64,000 bases of DNA from contig JAODUO010001225.1 of NCBI GenBank assembly GCA_025642075.2, forward strand, positions 1 through 64,000. Direction: 5' to 3'. The notes beneath the pieces are model-generated. The model worked only from the letters and a program-made list of their open reading frames with translations. It did no database searches and was not told the DNA's origin. Of this stretch, positions 41,352 through 51,843 are shown one piece after another. The DNA comes from Ridgeia piscesae. Taxonomy: Eukaryota; Annelida; Polychaeta; Sabellida; Siboglinidae. The first letter of the stretch is position 1; every line of letters starts with the position of its first letter. A program made the position numbers and the translations under genes.

Positions 41352-42610
41352 TGCAGGCGATGCATGTGATAGATATAGGTCTATAGTTCGAAGGAGAGGT
41401 TCTTGCTCCTTTCTTATACACTGGCATGACCCTGACATGCTTCCAATTTGCTGGAACTCTTCCATGGTTAAGTGATGCCTGGTATGTGTGTGATAGCACA
41501 GGCATAATATTTTAGCAGCCTATTTGCTGGGATCCCGTCTGGTCCTGGGGCTTTGTGGGATTTGATGGCTTCCAGTAATTTTCTCACTCCTGCTTCAAAC
41601 ACTCTGATATGTGGTAATTCGCTGTTTGGGCTGACTTCCAGACTTGGAGCATGGCTTTGTGTCTCCATCGGCGAAAACCGATGAGAACTGCATGTTAAGA
41701 ATGTCAGCTTTAGCTTGGCTGTCGCTGTGAACAGTGCCATTATTCATGAGTGGGGCTATATACTCCGCTGTTTTCCTTCTTTTTGCCTTTGATGAAGGAC
41801 CAGATATGCTTTAGGTTTTCCTCATTTTGATTGTGTGTGTCCAGCATGGAATTGCTGTGTTCATGGTACACATTTTGGGATAGCTTTTTTATTTCACGAT
41901 ATTTTGTCATGTGCCAGATGTGCATCATCCTCTGAATATGTCTATGTTTTTTTTAGTAAAATGTTTGAGTTTACGTTGATCACTAATCCCTGGTATTGGT
42001 TTGTAGCTGTTAATGAGAAATGGCCGATTTGTGAAGAAAACATCTAGGGTGTTGTCAATTCTTGTTGAGAAAGTGACCATTTGAGTTGGTTAAGCATGGA
42101 AAATGTGTTCAGGAAGTTTCGTTTATCTGTTTTGTGTACTGATGTTTTAACACAGTGTTTGTTTTCAACTGGATATCTGGGATGTTTATGTCTCCTGCTA
42201 TCCATAGGGGGCTGTTTGGGAATTGCCTGAATACGGCATCACATAGAGTACCATAGGTAGTCAATATTATTATCTGTGGGTCTATTAAATCCAACTATAT
42301 TTGATAGAAGTATTTGCGGTTTGGATTTTACTGCAACCATCTCACACGGCGTCATTATCATTAACTGTCCAGGAGTTAATCCAGTCTTGGTAGCAATCAT
42401 GACCCCTCCATAGCCATCCACCTGGTCTTTCCTGAAAAGAGGGTCATATTCGGATGGCATGAATTCACTGCGTCTGCAGTAGACGGTGGCTTCAGCAATG
42501 TTTCACATGCAACTATAATGTCAGGTTTTGCAATCTCTGTCATGAGCTGAAATGTGTGCGTCCTCTATCATGAGCTAAAAAGCTGACATGTAGTACTAAC
42601 TAAAACAGTA
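41352..42610 (-). pseudogene. Jockey-like LINE, endonuclease and 5' reverse-transcriptase piece
   Basis: In several minus-strand frames: AKPDIIVACET, PSEYDPLFRKDQVDGYGGVM (42,239-42,460), NRPTDNNIDYL, WIAGDINIPDIQ, a linker with HIWSFIKGKKKENSGVYSP, then SHKAPGPDGIPANRLLKYY (41,468-41,740) and a RPISITCIACKTF-like reading that ends at the CR1 insertion. These are the endonuclease core, the GDFN-equivalent (here GDIN) and the finger motif of a Jockey-type LINE. It is the 5' part of the split copy at 36,576-37,105 and 33,310-33,587. Confidence 0.78.
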
Positions 42611-42754
42611 TCATAACTGCTATTGTTATTTTTTTGGTGTCAAACAATAGATTGATGGGATAGTCCAAAAATCAGAGTATGTGCTAATTACGATAATTTA
42701 CAGATGTGTTTAGAATAACATTATGGATTTTATATTCATTTAAAATAAACTTGT

Positions 42755-43525
42755 TATAATAATAATAATGATGTTGATGACTTATTTTCCACCAATATCC
42801 TCAAAGATCAAGCTCAGCGGCATAACAAAAGCCAAGGGATTAAGCAATCTCGTAATCGTATAACAATGCGAGAGTTGTTGACGGGTGGATGAAGGTGTTA
42901 GGAATCTAAGGAGGGCAGACAGCTTGAAAGAGATAGGCTTTTAGATGCTGGCGGAATTACATTATCGTTATTTCGTTATGATTTTTGTTAACTCTGGTAG
43001 GAAGCGAATTCCACAGACTTAGTGCAGCAACAGCGAAAGTTCGGATTCCTGCTTTTGTTTTCAACCAGGGAATGTAAAGAGGGTTACTACTAATTGATCG
43101 TAGCTGTCTGGAATTTCTTGCTGGAGCAAATATGCTGCGTGTGTTGATGAAAGGGCTTGATAGGTTATTGCATACATCTTAAAATAATGTGATAGTGCAC
43201 AGGGAGCCAATGCAATGATTTCAGAAGAGGCACTGAGTGAGAAAAATGAGGAGAACGTTTGCTAAACAATTTTGGACACATTGAAATGTTGCTATATCCG
43301 TGTTTGTGGTATTGTATAGGAGGAAATTGCAGTAGTCAAGTTTGCTGCATACTAGAGCTGTTGCTATGGTTTTGGCTATGGAAAGTGAGGTATACTGGCG
43401 AATACGGCAAAGATCATGGATATGAAAAAAATAACAGCGACATGTTTTCGATATATATTGTTTGAAACTGACGTTTTTATCAAAGGTTACTCCAAGATTA
43501 CTGCAAGATGACTGTACCATTTAAA
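42755..43525 (-). pseudogene. L2/CR1-like LINE, 3' end
   Basis: The minus strand from 43,520 encodes NLGVTFDKNVSFKQYISKTC, LSIAKTIATALVCSKLDYCN, LLYNTTNTD and, after frameshifts, PWLKTKAGIRTFAVAALSLW with NSLP. This is the conserved C-terminal part of an L2/CR1 reverse transcriptase. It ends in a 3' UTR and an (ATT)-type tail at about 42,757-42,772. The reverse-transcriptase core is absent, as in typical 5'-truncated insertions. The copy at 14,440-15,275 belongs to the same subfamily. Confidence 0.8.
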
Positions 43526-43640
43526 AGCACAATGAACTACATGACATTGTATCCCCCTATATTTCAGTTAGACATACGATCATTTGACAATGTGAAAATG
43601 GTGATGTTCCACCAAGTGGATCTTGGTGGACTTTTTCTGG

Positions 43641-44488
43641 TACAGTAAAATCTGTTTTGGGTGACCGCCCCTCAGCCCAGCAAAAGCGATCACTTAAGAC
43701 AGGTGATGACTTATAACAGGTTGCAAACAAAATCATGTCGGAATAATTATGAATGTATACACGCATGTGTGTATAATGTACAAATGCAGGCACTCATTGT
43801 ACTAATATAAAAAATAAATAAATGATCAGTAATACATTTTGTATTTAGGATTATGCATAAGACAAGGTACAAACGCATTGCAATACGAGTTAATAGTGTA
43901 TTATATTCATCATTGTCAATATCAGATTTACATTTCTATCCATTGAAAATACCTCGAGCACTGCATGTTCACCTAAGATCATCACTTAAAAGTAATGCAT
44001 CTATCACTGTCTGTTTAAAGCAGTTTGCTTTATTGCATTGTTCAGTTTCAAGCAATTATTCCGCCTGGCAAATTGAAGCAGTGAACTGGGGCTGATTTGT
44101 GAATATGCTGAATTCACACAGTGCCCATAGATGTTCAGCTTTCTACTGAAATGTGAGCGGCACCGGTGCCGGCTGTATCATGGCACCTCCTCCTCGTCGT
44201 CTCCCTCACCCTGGCGCACTTTGATATACTAATCACATAATTCGACCAATCAGATAAATTGAAAATACAGGTATTTAGTGAAATCGAATCTGATGGCAAA
44301 ACATGTTCTGTTCGCTGTTAGCAGGTACAAACAACGGTCACATGAACAATTTGTGTGGTTGCTGGTTGTGTTTGGCAGGTAGTCGCTTACGGTACATGTT
44401 AATCAGAAACGATCCGTGAGTAGGATAGCAGTCGTTCAAGACGGGTGGTCGCTCATGATGGAGGTCACACAACATAGGTTTTACTGTA
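43641..44488. mobile_element. Non-autonomous pogo/Tigger-like DNA transposon
   Basis: The ends are inverted repeats of about 28 bp: CAGTAAAATCTGTTTTGGGT at 43,643 and, on the other strand from 44,486, CAGTAAAACCTATGTTGTGT, both followed by a GACC block. A TA dinucleotide lies immediately outside each end, the target duplication of Tc1/mariner-superfamily elements. The CAGT start and the following GACCACCC/GCGATCAC-like segments fit pogo-type ends. About 850 bp without a transposase ORF makes it non-autonomous. Confidence 0.72.
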
Positions 44489-44989
44489 ATTATAATGTAA
44501 TGTAGAATATAAAAATGGCTTTAAGCTTACTATGCAATTTGTTTGTTGTTGAATGACTGGAATATAGTTTGACAATGAGTCAGTAATTGCACCAATATTT
44601 CTGGCTTTCAACCGAGCCGAAATGGACTGTGGTCATCCATGAACTATTATGTTTTGCTAAATGGCACTATGATCACTGACCATCAGGCTTTATGTGGTCC
44701 CACCCTCCATCCCTGCTTTAGCAGACATTGTATTGTATTTTATTTTGTTTAGTTAGTGTAGTATGATTTGTAGGTCATGGGAGATCAGTGTTTTTGCTAA
44801 TAATTATTGATTACTGTATAATTATGTATATGATTCCATGTTTTTTAAACATTAAAGGGACCCAAAAGGGAAAAGTTACATGCTATGCATGTGAAAGAGT
44901 TAATAAAAACAAACTATTTTGAACGGTAATCACATTTTTAACGTCAGTGGTTTATTAATAAAAAATTGAACACCTTTTCCATCAAAGTT
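44489..44989. other. Non-coding stretch
   Basis: No gene or repeat recognised. Confidence 0.45.
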
Positions 44990-45420
44990 CGTAAGTCGCG
45001 CCATTTTGACTGATGTGTGACGTCGGCAAATGCCTGGCTCATTGAGAGGCAGAGCGGGCAACTGTATTTAAAATTCCGTTAAAATAATCGCCAGGTGGCG
45101 CGTCGCGATGTTTACACCCGCTTCGTGTACCCGGCGTGTGAAGCGAACATGATTTTCGTTCAGAAATAGCTGAATTTCGGTTGCAACGATAAGGGCCAAC
45201 ATTTTCAAGATAGAACTGAACGCGCTGGTAAACAAGACCCGCCGGAAGCCGAAATGCAGAGGCGAGTAACAAGCTGAGGCGACATTGACAAGTGGTCGAA
45301 ACTCGCTGAAACTTCGAAACACTGACAGGTATTTTGATGGCCTCGCATTCGATCCCGGGATTCGGCGAGTTTCTTCTTAGCCACAGCCATGCCATGTATT
45401 ATTCTCCAAATCAGTGGTGT
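44990..45420. other. CpG-rich island of unknown role
   Basis: This 430-bp stretch has many more CpG dinucleotides (GTCGCGCC, GGCGCGTCGCGATG, CCCGGCGTGTGAAGCG and so on) than the AT-rich DNA on both sides, so it looks younger or differently constrained. Open stretches lie on the minus strand (45,039-45,395, 45,068-45,322 and 45,205-45,468), but none was recognised. It could be a recent transposon insertion, a regulatory island or a promoter. Confidence 0.4.
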
Positions 45421-45639
45421 AGTGTCGGATATGTTATACACAACGTGAGGTTTCCCAATTTGAAACAAATATCATATGGGGTCATGGCTCTGCGATTTAT
45501 GTCAGCGTGACACCCACACAGAGTGACAGGCTCGGTCCTTCGCCCTAGCTTAAAACCTGATCTACAAGTTCACCCACAACCCTGGTCTTGTATTTGTGAT
45601 ATATGTTTAGTTATGCTTATATGTTTACACATGGTTTAG

Positions 45640-46650
45640 CTATTGTGGTAGTTGACTGTCAACCATTGTTGTTGATGGTTGAGTATGGTAATTGATGGTA
45701 ATCCATGGTATTTTGTGGTTTTTAATTGTTTGTGTTGGTGGTGGATCATGGTAGTTGATGGTAGACCATGGTATTTTGTGGTTTTTAATTGTTTGTGTTG
45801 GTGGTGGATCATGGTAGTTGATGGTAGACCATGATATTTTGTGGTTTTTAATTGTTTGTGTTGTTGGTGGATCATGGTAGTTGATGGTAGACCATGGTAG
45901 TTGACGATGGACCATGGTAGTTGACGGTGGACCATGGTAGTTAATGGTCGAACATGATATTTGACAATCGATCGTGGTAGTTGACTGTCAACCATTGTTG
46001 TTGATGGTTGAGTATGGTACTTGACGGTAATCCATGGTATTTTTTTTATTTTTTATTGTTTGTTTAAACGTGCAGGACCAAATTATTGCCAGTCACACAT
46101 TTTTTGGTGGACACATGGATGTTAACTGTTAACACAGATTACAAACTTTAAAATGTGTCTGATGACCTGAAATGGACTACAAACACACATGTGACACCAT
46201 TTACACTCACTTCTAAGGCATAACTGTCAATATCTAAGGTTTTGGAACACCTTTTATGTTTTTTTGCTCGTCCACCCATATTTCTACCCATCCACAATGG
46301 TTTTTACCCGTCTAAACGATGGGTGGACGGGTCTCTGCATAAAGCTATGCTGACCATGGCTATTAAAAAGGGTGCCATTTAACAAAACATGGTTGACCAT
46401 TATCATATTGACCATGGTCAACAACGGTAGTTGATGGTCGATCATTGTAGTTGATGGTCAACTGTGATAGTTGATGGTCGAACATGATAGTTGATGGTGG
46501 GCCACAATAGTTGACGGTGGACCATGGTAGTTAATGGTCGAACATGACATTTGACAATTGATCGTGGTAGTTGACTGTCAACCATTGTTGTTGATGGTTG
46601 AGTATGGTAATTGACGGTAATCCATGGTATTTTGTGTTTTTTAATTGTTT
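45640..46650. repeat. Complex minisatellite based on CCATGGTAGTTGA units
   Basis: Short units such as GGACCATGGTAGTTGACGGT are mixed with about three copies of a 63-bp unit containing GTGGTTTTTAATTGTTTGTG (45,715-45,900). A roughly 65-bp block with GTTGACTGTCAACCATTGTT occurs at about 45,650, 45,978 and 46,570. A gap of unrelated sequence lies at 46,050-46,370. ORFs across it are by-products of repeat length. Confidence 0.88.
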
Positions 46651-49387
46651 GTTTAAATGTTTAAGCATATATTATCTGCTGTACAGTGTATTTCATTGCA
46701 GCCAAAGAACAATTGAAGTGAACTGAGCAGATGGTGTCGACTAATTTTAGTATATGTGATGAAATCATTCATCTCTAGGCTTTGATCATGACATTATTTC
46801 ACCACGAGACATTATAATCAGAATTTTCGGTTAGGCAATTTTATTATTGCCGGCATTAATGCAAAATGTTCTGCATCCATTATGAATTTGGATATAAAGC
46901 CCATCCAATACTTCAGTAAATATGACAAAAATCATTCTTAATATGATAACAAAGTATTCAATAAAAGCAACTATGAACATGAATGCATTAAAAGACAATG
47001 CAACAAATTTATTATCTTACATGTCATCCTCGATATTTTGAGTATGATAGAAATTTAAATAAAACTTAGATACTTAATATGCAAGGTAACTTAATTGCTG
47101 GTCTTCATTTCCACTCCAGAACTGTCAACTATCCTAAACCTGTAAGTTGATTTATATTTTGGCGAATAAAAGTACCAGTATGTTTCAGTAAATGTAAGCA
47201 AGGATATGTTTTTAATTGAATACTTCAAAAGACACTGTGCCAAAATTACTCTTTTAAAGTTACCCTTCACACTTTAGGTATGAAAACAATCTGTGTTTTG
47301 CGTGCGTGTGTGTGTGTGTGCGTGCGTGCGAGCGTGCATGCGTGCATGTGTGTGTGTGTGTGGCACTTTGAGCAACATTCAAAAGTAGAACATGAAATCC
47401 TTGAGAATAAACAGGACACATCACATTCATCATATTTGATTTAGTTAAAAGTTGTGCAAATCACATGCTTAGTAATGATTTTGAAATTTTTAACATCGGA
47501 TTTTCACTTTTCCATTACTATATTACAGTACTATCTCAACGTGATTTCACCACTGGAAAATAAGTTAAATCATTGGCTAATTTTACTTTGTATTATGGAG
47601 TTACACAAATTCTGTGTATCTGCGATACTTGACAGATGTGTGCTGTCCACAAAGGATGTGTCCAGTGATAGCCAGAACTGAGTGTAAATCATCCTCAGAC
47701 ACCAGGGGTTGCAGCAGCTGATTACATCAGTACCAGCTTTCACTAACCCTGGCACATCCCTTTGAAAAACTCTTAACATCAGCCAATGAAATCAGCCATG
47801 AGAGTATGGTCGGCCTCTGGTCATGTGATATAATTTTGGACGATTTCAGTCACATGCTGGCATTTGCTCGTAAGTTAGATGCAATGTTTATGATGCAAAT
47901 GGGTCATTATATTTCAGGGCCCATTCACTGTCATCAATTAGTTCAGTTGTGTTACTTTGGGGCTTGCGGCCATAATCGTTAATAGCCATCAATGTTAATG
48001 GCCTACACTGGTACTTGAATGTAAAAAGTAAAAATACTTTCAACTGTGCTCAAGTGTGCAAAACCAAACCTTTGTATTAAGTAGATACTATTTGAATAAA
48101 TATATTTAGTAAATTTATTTGCTTAGACTTTTTCTTAGGCAAAACTGTGACTTTAATTCCATGACCTTTTTTCTTGTGACTTTATTTCCATGACTTTTTT
48201 AACTGTGATTTAATATTTCCATCCATCCTAATCATATACGTTCTCCTTTTGGTGCAACAAGAACAATATAAATAATGTGTTCAATGTAAGTTCCTTAGCC
48301 ACCATTGATGTTATTGATATATCCCACACCATTAGTGCGATCATCAGTGACTAACCACTGATTGTCCTATGTGTCCACAAAATGGTTTGTATGAAGATAC
48401 TATATCACACAGTAAAACTGTACAGTGTTATTCACTATCTTGGTTATTCCAAAAGCATGTGGCAAAAGACACAATGCTTTATCCAACAACAGTCCTCCAC
48501 AAAGCTTTGAGGGTTAGTGTACTACAACTATCCACAATCATTTCTCCATGGTGATAGATAATCGATGTCGGGCATAAGTGTTCAACATCATAAACGCAAT
48601 GCTATAATGATAGCATTCTGTAGGTAAAAATGTGGTACATGTATAGGAATTATTTCATTAAATGTACATATCAGGTTTTTCATGCAGATATGGATGCAAT
48701 TTATCAAATTACTCCACTTCACAATTCAAGTCCTATATACAAATGATTTGTATAGGAAATAGACCAGGTTTTCCTTTGGAAAATGATTGGTATGTCTCGG
48801 AGAACTTAGAAAATGTAACCTCAGTGGCATCTGATGGCAGCTGTTTTACATGAATGGTGATTGACCATTCATGATAAACAGTTTTCATTACAATAACACA
48901 TGAACTTCACAAAACCTGCTGGTAGTGACAGTCATGATATATATCCCCATATCCAGATAAGTTTATGTATGATGACAATAACATGTAAAGTGTCAAAATC
49001 CTGCTTGTGAAGCATTTGAATGCAATGATGCATTTGGTGACATGTTTATTGAGCTGTGCATAGTGGGACAGTACTGTATTTCATTCATAGTATTATACTT
49101 GTGTTCATGTATTATTAAATACACATGTAACCAGTACAATGCAATCTGATATGGGTATAATATTACTCTAATACCATGAAATTAACTGTTGACATTCAGG
49201 ATTGGGCTTTATCATGTTCATACAATCTGTTTGCATTTGTATTTATATGGACATAACATTGCCTGCTTCCCAAAAGCTAATAGTGTGTCGACAGATAATC
49301 TACCCATCTATCTACCCATTCTACTCTGCTCTCAGGCGTTCCTGGTTTCAATCAAGTTATGGTGTTTTTACTTCGGCATTTCTAAGT
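46651..49387. other. Non-coding intronic stretch
   Basis: No gene recognised. A TG/CG-type microsatellite (GTGCGTGCGTGTGTGTG and variants) lies at 47,299-47,361. No Ig exon with matching splice sites was seen. Confidence 0.5.
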
Positions 49388-49572
49388 AATCTGCAGTGGC
49401 TCAGGGGTAGAGCTTCGGACTGCCATATAAACCGTGGGCAATTTTTTCACTCCACATTGCTCCACTCACCCAGCTGTATGAATGAGTACCTGGCTATAGA
49501 CAGTGGTGGATATTGTAAAGTGCTTTGAGCAATCCTGAGGATTGGATATTGTGCTATATTTACCTAGTCTAT
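49388..49572 (+). mobile_element. tRNA-derived SINE with LINE-like 3' tail
   Basis: The head GTGGCTCAGGGGTAGAGC matches a tRNA D-arm / polymerase III box A. The expected box B region is degenerate (ACCGTGGGCAA, then T-rich). A central segment with CACTCACCCAGCTGTATGAA and GAGTACCTGGCTATAGACAG resembles the conserved central domains of animal SINEs. The tail GTAAAGTGCTTTGAGCAATC followed by ATTGTGCTATAT is of the type found at L2/CR1-group LINE ends, suggesting mobilisation by such LINEs. It lies in the intron about 160 bp upstream of Ig exon b. Confidence 0.72.
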
Positions 49573-49732
49573 TCCCAGATGTGATTAGAGGCTTACTTAT
49601 CTATTATTGGTTATGTGCTTACTTTGCAATTATCATGACATTGTAAAGGTCCAAGTATACTGTTGCTAATCAATGGATGAATGTTGTTCTTATATGTGAA
49701 ATATACTATGTGTGAAGCTCTTATTGTTTCAG

Positions 49733-50056
49733 TGCACCCAGAAGGAGTGTCTGTGACTGGCCTTGGTCAAAGAGTGAAAGAGAACACTGAGGTGAACGTG
49801 ACTTGTCATGTGAGTCGAGTGAAACCTGAGGCTGCAGTTTACTGGAGAAAGGGACCAGATGGGTCACTGCAGACAGGTGTTCAATTGCCCAAATTGAATG
49901 GGCTCAACTCTGATGGCAAAACGTTTCACCTACATTCCACCTACAAAGTGTCCTTCAGTCGCAGTGAACACAACACAAAGTTGTATTGTCTTGTCACTCG
50001 ACCTGGAGTCAAGACTGATATCTGGGCCACAGAAAGTCAGACCGTCAGTGTTGCAT
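49733..50056 (+). CDS. Ig-superfamily gene, Ig-domain exon b
   Basis: A 324-base exon with acceptor TTGTTTCAG ending at 49,732 and donor GTGAGT at 50,057; both boundaries are phase 1. It encodes a constant-type Ig domain: NVTCHVSRVKPEAAVYWRKG contains the first cysteine and core tryptophan, and TKLYCLVTRPGV the second cysteine. The spacing and the VSFSR...LYC pattern resemble C2-set domains of adhesion and co-receptor proteins such as nectin- or CD22-like molecules, but that is only a fold-level resemblance. NVT is a possible glycosylation site. It is the same length and phase as exon a, so the two can be joined without changing frame. The intron to exon a would be 33,460 bp. Confidence 0.88.
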
Positions 50057-50159
50057 GTGAGTGGACAGTTTTAAGATTTTAATCATGAATGATTATTTAT
50101 AAATATGGATGAATAACATTTCAAGCACTGGAATAGGTATTGTTTCTTGAACATTCCAG

Positions 50160-51060
50160 GAGAGCCCATTCTTAGTCGTCTGGGCCAATAGACTTTTGGC
50201 ATCACTTTGTGTCTGCTGTACGCCATTAGCTGTCATATCTAAGGAACTGTTGAAGATCTGTTTTTCAAGTTTTGCATACATGTTTCTTAGGGTACTGTAC
50301 TGTCAGTATGCGTACAAAATGTAAATTTGAATGACACATTTTTAAGCCTCCTAGAGTTATATAAGGCGTAAAAATTAAAACAAATAAGTCTTCCTATTGT
50401 ATTCAAAAACTTTTCTGAAGCTTTTCTTTTCATTTTGCATAGACACATCTGAGAGTATTTTCATTGTACACAAGACATTTGTAATTCAGAAGTCTTTTGT
50501 AATGGCATCTCAGGGCCTCCATAATAAGCAAAATGTTACAATTGTGCCTATTTCCGCCTGCTGGCTTTTAGCAGAACTGTAGGTGACTGTATTTTGGGGC
50601 AACTAGAATTAGCACACTACACTGGACAGTTGCTGCCTGCATGTTTTAAGCTATATCTTTGTTTGTACTACTGATTTTGTATGCCAGTTGTGTTTACTTT
50701 GATCTATGCTTAATTATCTTTACAAAATGTGCCCTTGGTGTCTACAGGTTAGAAATAGTATTGTCATCTGTAAGTGACAATTGAAAACGTTAGACAATTA
50801 ATATTCTAGACAACCATAGGGTGGAAATCCATATGTAATTTATTAATATTGTCTGCTGCATATTTCTGGTAATCTCCTATGAATAACCAGAGAAAATGCC
50901 AGCTAAGTGATTACAGTAAAGAGACTACAATTTGTATTTGATTGAATGATTCTAAGGTTACCCCAGGGCCTCCCAAAAAGCTACTTGTTAACATTTTGCC
51001 AGCACCTGCCTGAACAGAATATTTGTGTATTCGTGGCTCCCTGGCTTGACCCCTACTCAG
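50160..51060 (+). repeat. Dispersed intronic repeat, copy 3
   Basis: Follows Ig exon b and shares in order most blocks of 17,895-18,760: GGCATCACTTTGTGT, GGAACTGTTGAAGATCTGTT, GGGCATCT-like / GCATCTCAGGGCCTCC, CTGGACAGTTGCTGCCTGCA and ATGAATAACCAGAGAAAATG. It ends with GGGCCTCCCAAAAAGCTAC. Confidence 0.78.
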
Positions 51061-51843
51061 GAGGCTAGGTGGCCTGCCAGGAAAGCGTAGCTAATTGGTA
51101 TTACATAAATTTAACGGTATCTTCAAAACTATTGTTTTTTTCTGTTAATTTATTCTGATGCTTATTTAATCATCTTAAAAACGGGATGACTGGTATATGA
51201 AAAATGTATATTCTGAGCAAGTACAATTTATAATGAAATATCATATACTGTATTGGTATCAACTGAATTCTGATCACTTGGTTGGCTGATTGGATTTGAA
51301 GTAGATAACTCCATCTTGGCTATAAAAAAAACACTGGGCAATTCTGTATTGGAGAGCCCTGACTGCTAAAAATGTAATCTTGTTGTAACAGTGTAACAGT
51401 TGTACCACTGATGTAAAACATATGTAAAATTCAAGCCCAAGTAAAGAAATTGTGTTGTCGGTTCACAATATTGTTTAATTGCGTTTCTAATTTAGTCATT
51501 TTTTAGGAATCAAACTAATGGAAAAACAAGGGCCAATGGAAACACCTTCCATCTTACCATTAACTCTTAACTAATCTACATTTGTTTTGCAGATTTTTAA
51601 GTTCATATTTTTTTGTATTCAAAATTCAGAAAACAACATGTACTGCGTAAGCCATATTTTGATATGGATAGTCACATAATTCATATATTTATTATGTAAT
51701 TCTGTTACCAAAAATTACAGAAGGTTTTTCTGAGAGCTAACAAGTGATCAGAAATAACAGTTATTTGAAATTCTCTTATTAGATACACCCATGACTAGGT
51801 GAGATTACACAATTTATATGTGTTTTTTCTCATCTTTGACATT
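51061..51843. other. Non-coding intronic stretch
   Basis: No gene or repeat recognised. Confidence 0.45.

Noticed and set aside
45039..45468. Three overlapping minus-strand ORFs
   Set aside because: They are open mainly because of high GC; no domain, splice sites or consistent frame.
49388..49460. tRNA gene
   Set aside because: Only the box A half is tRNA-like; no acceptor stem, anticodon arm or proper box B. Better explained as a SINE head.
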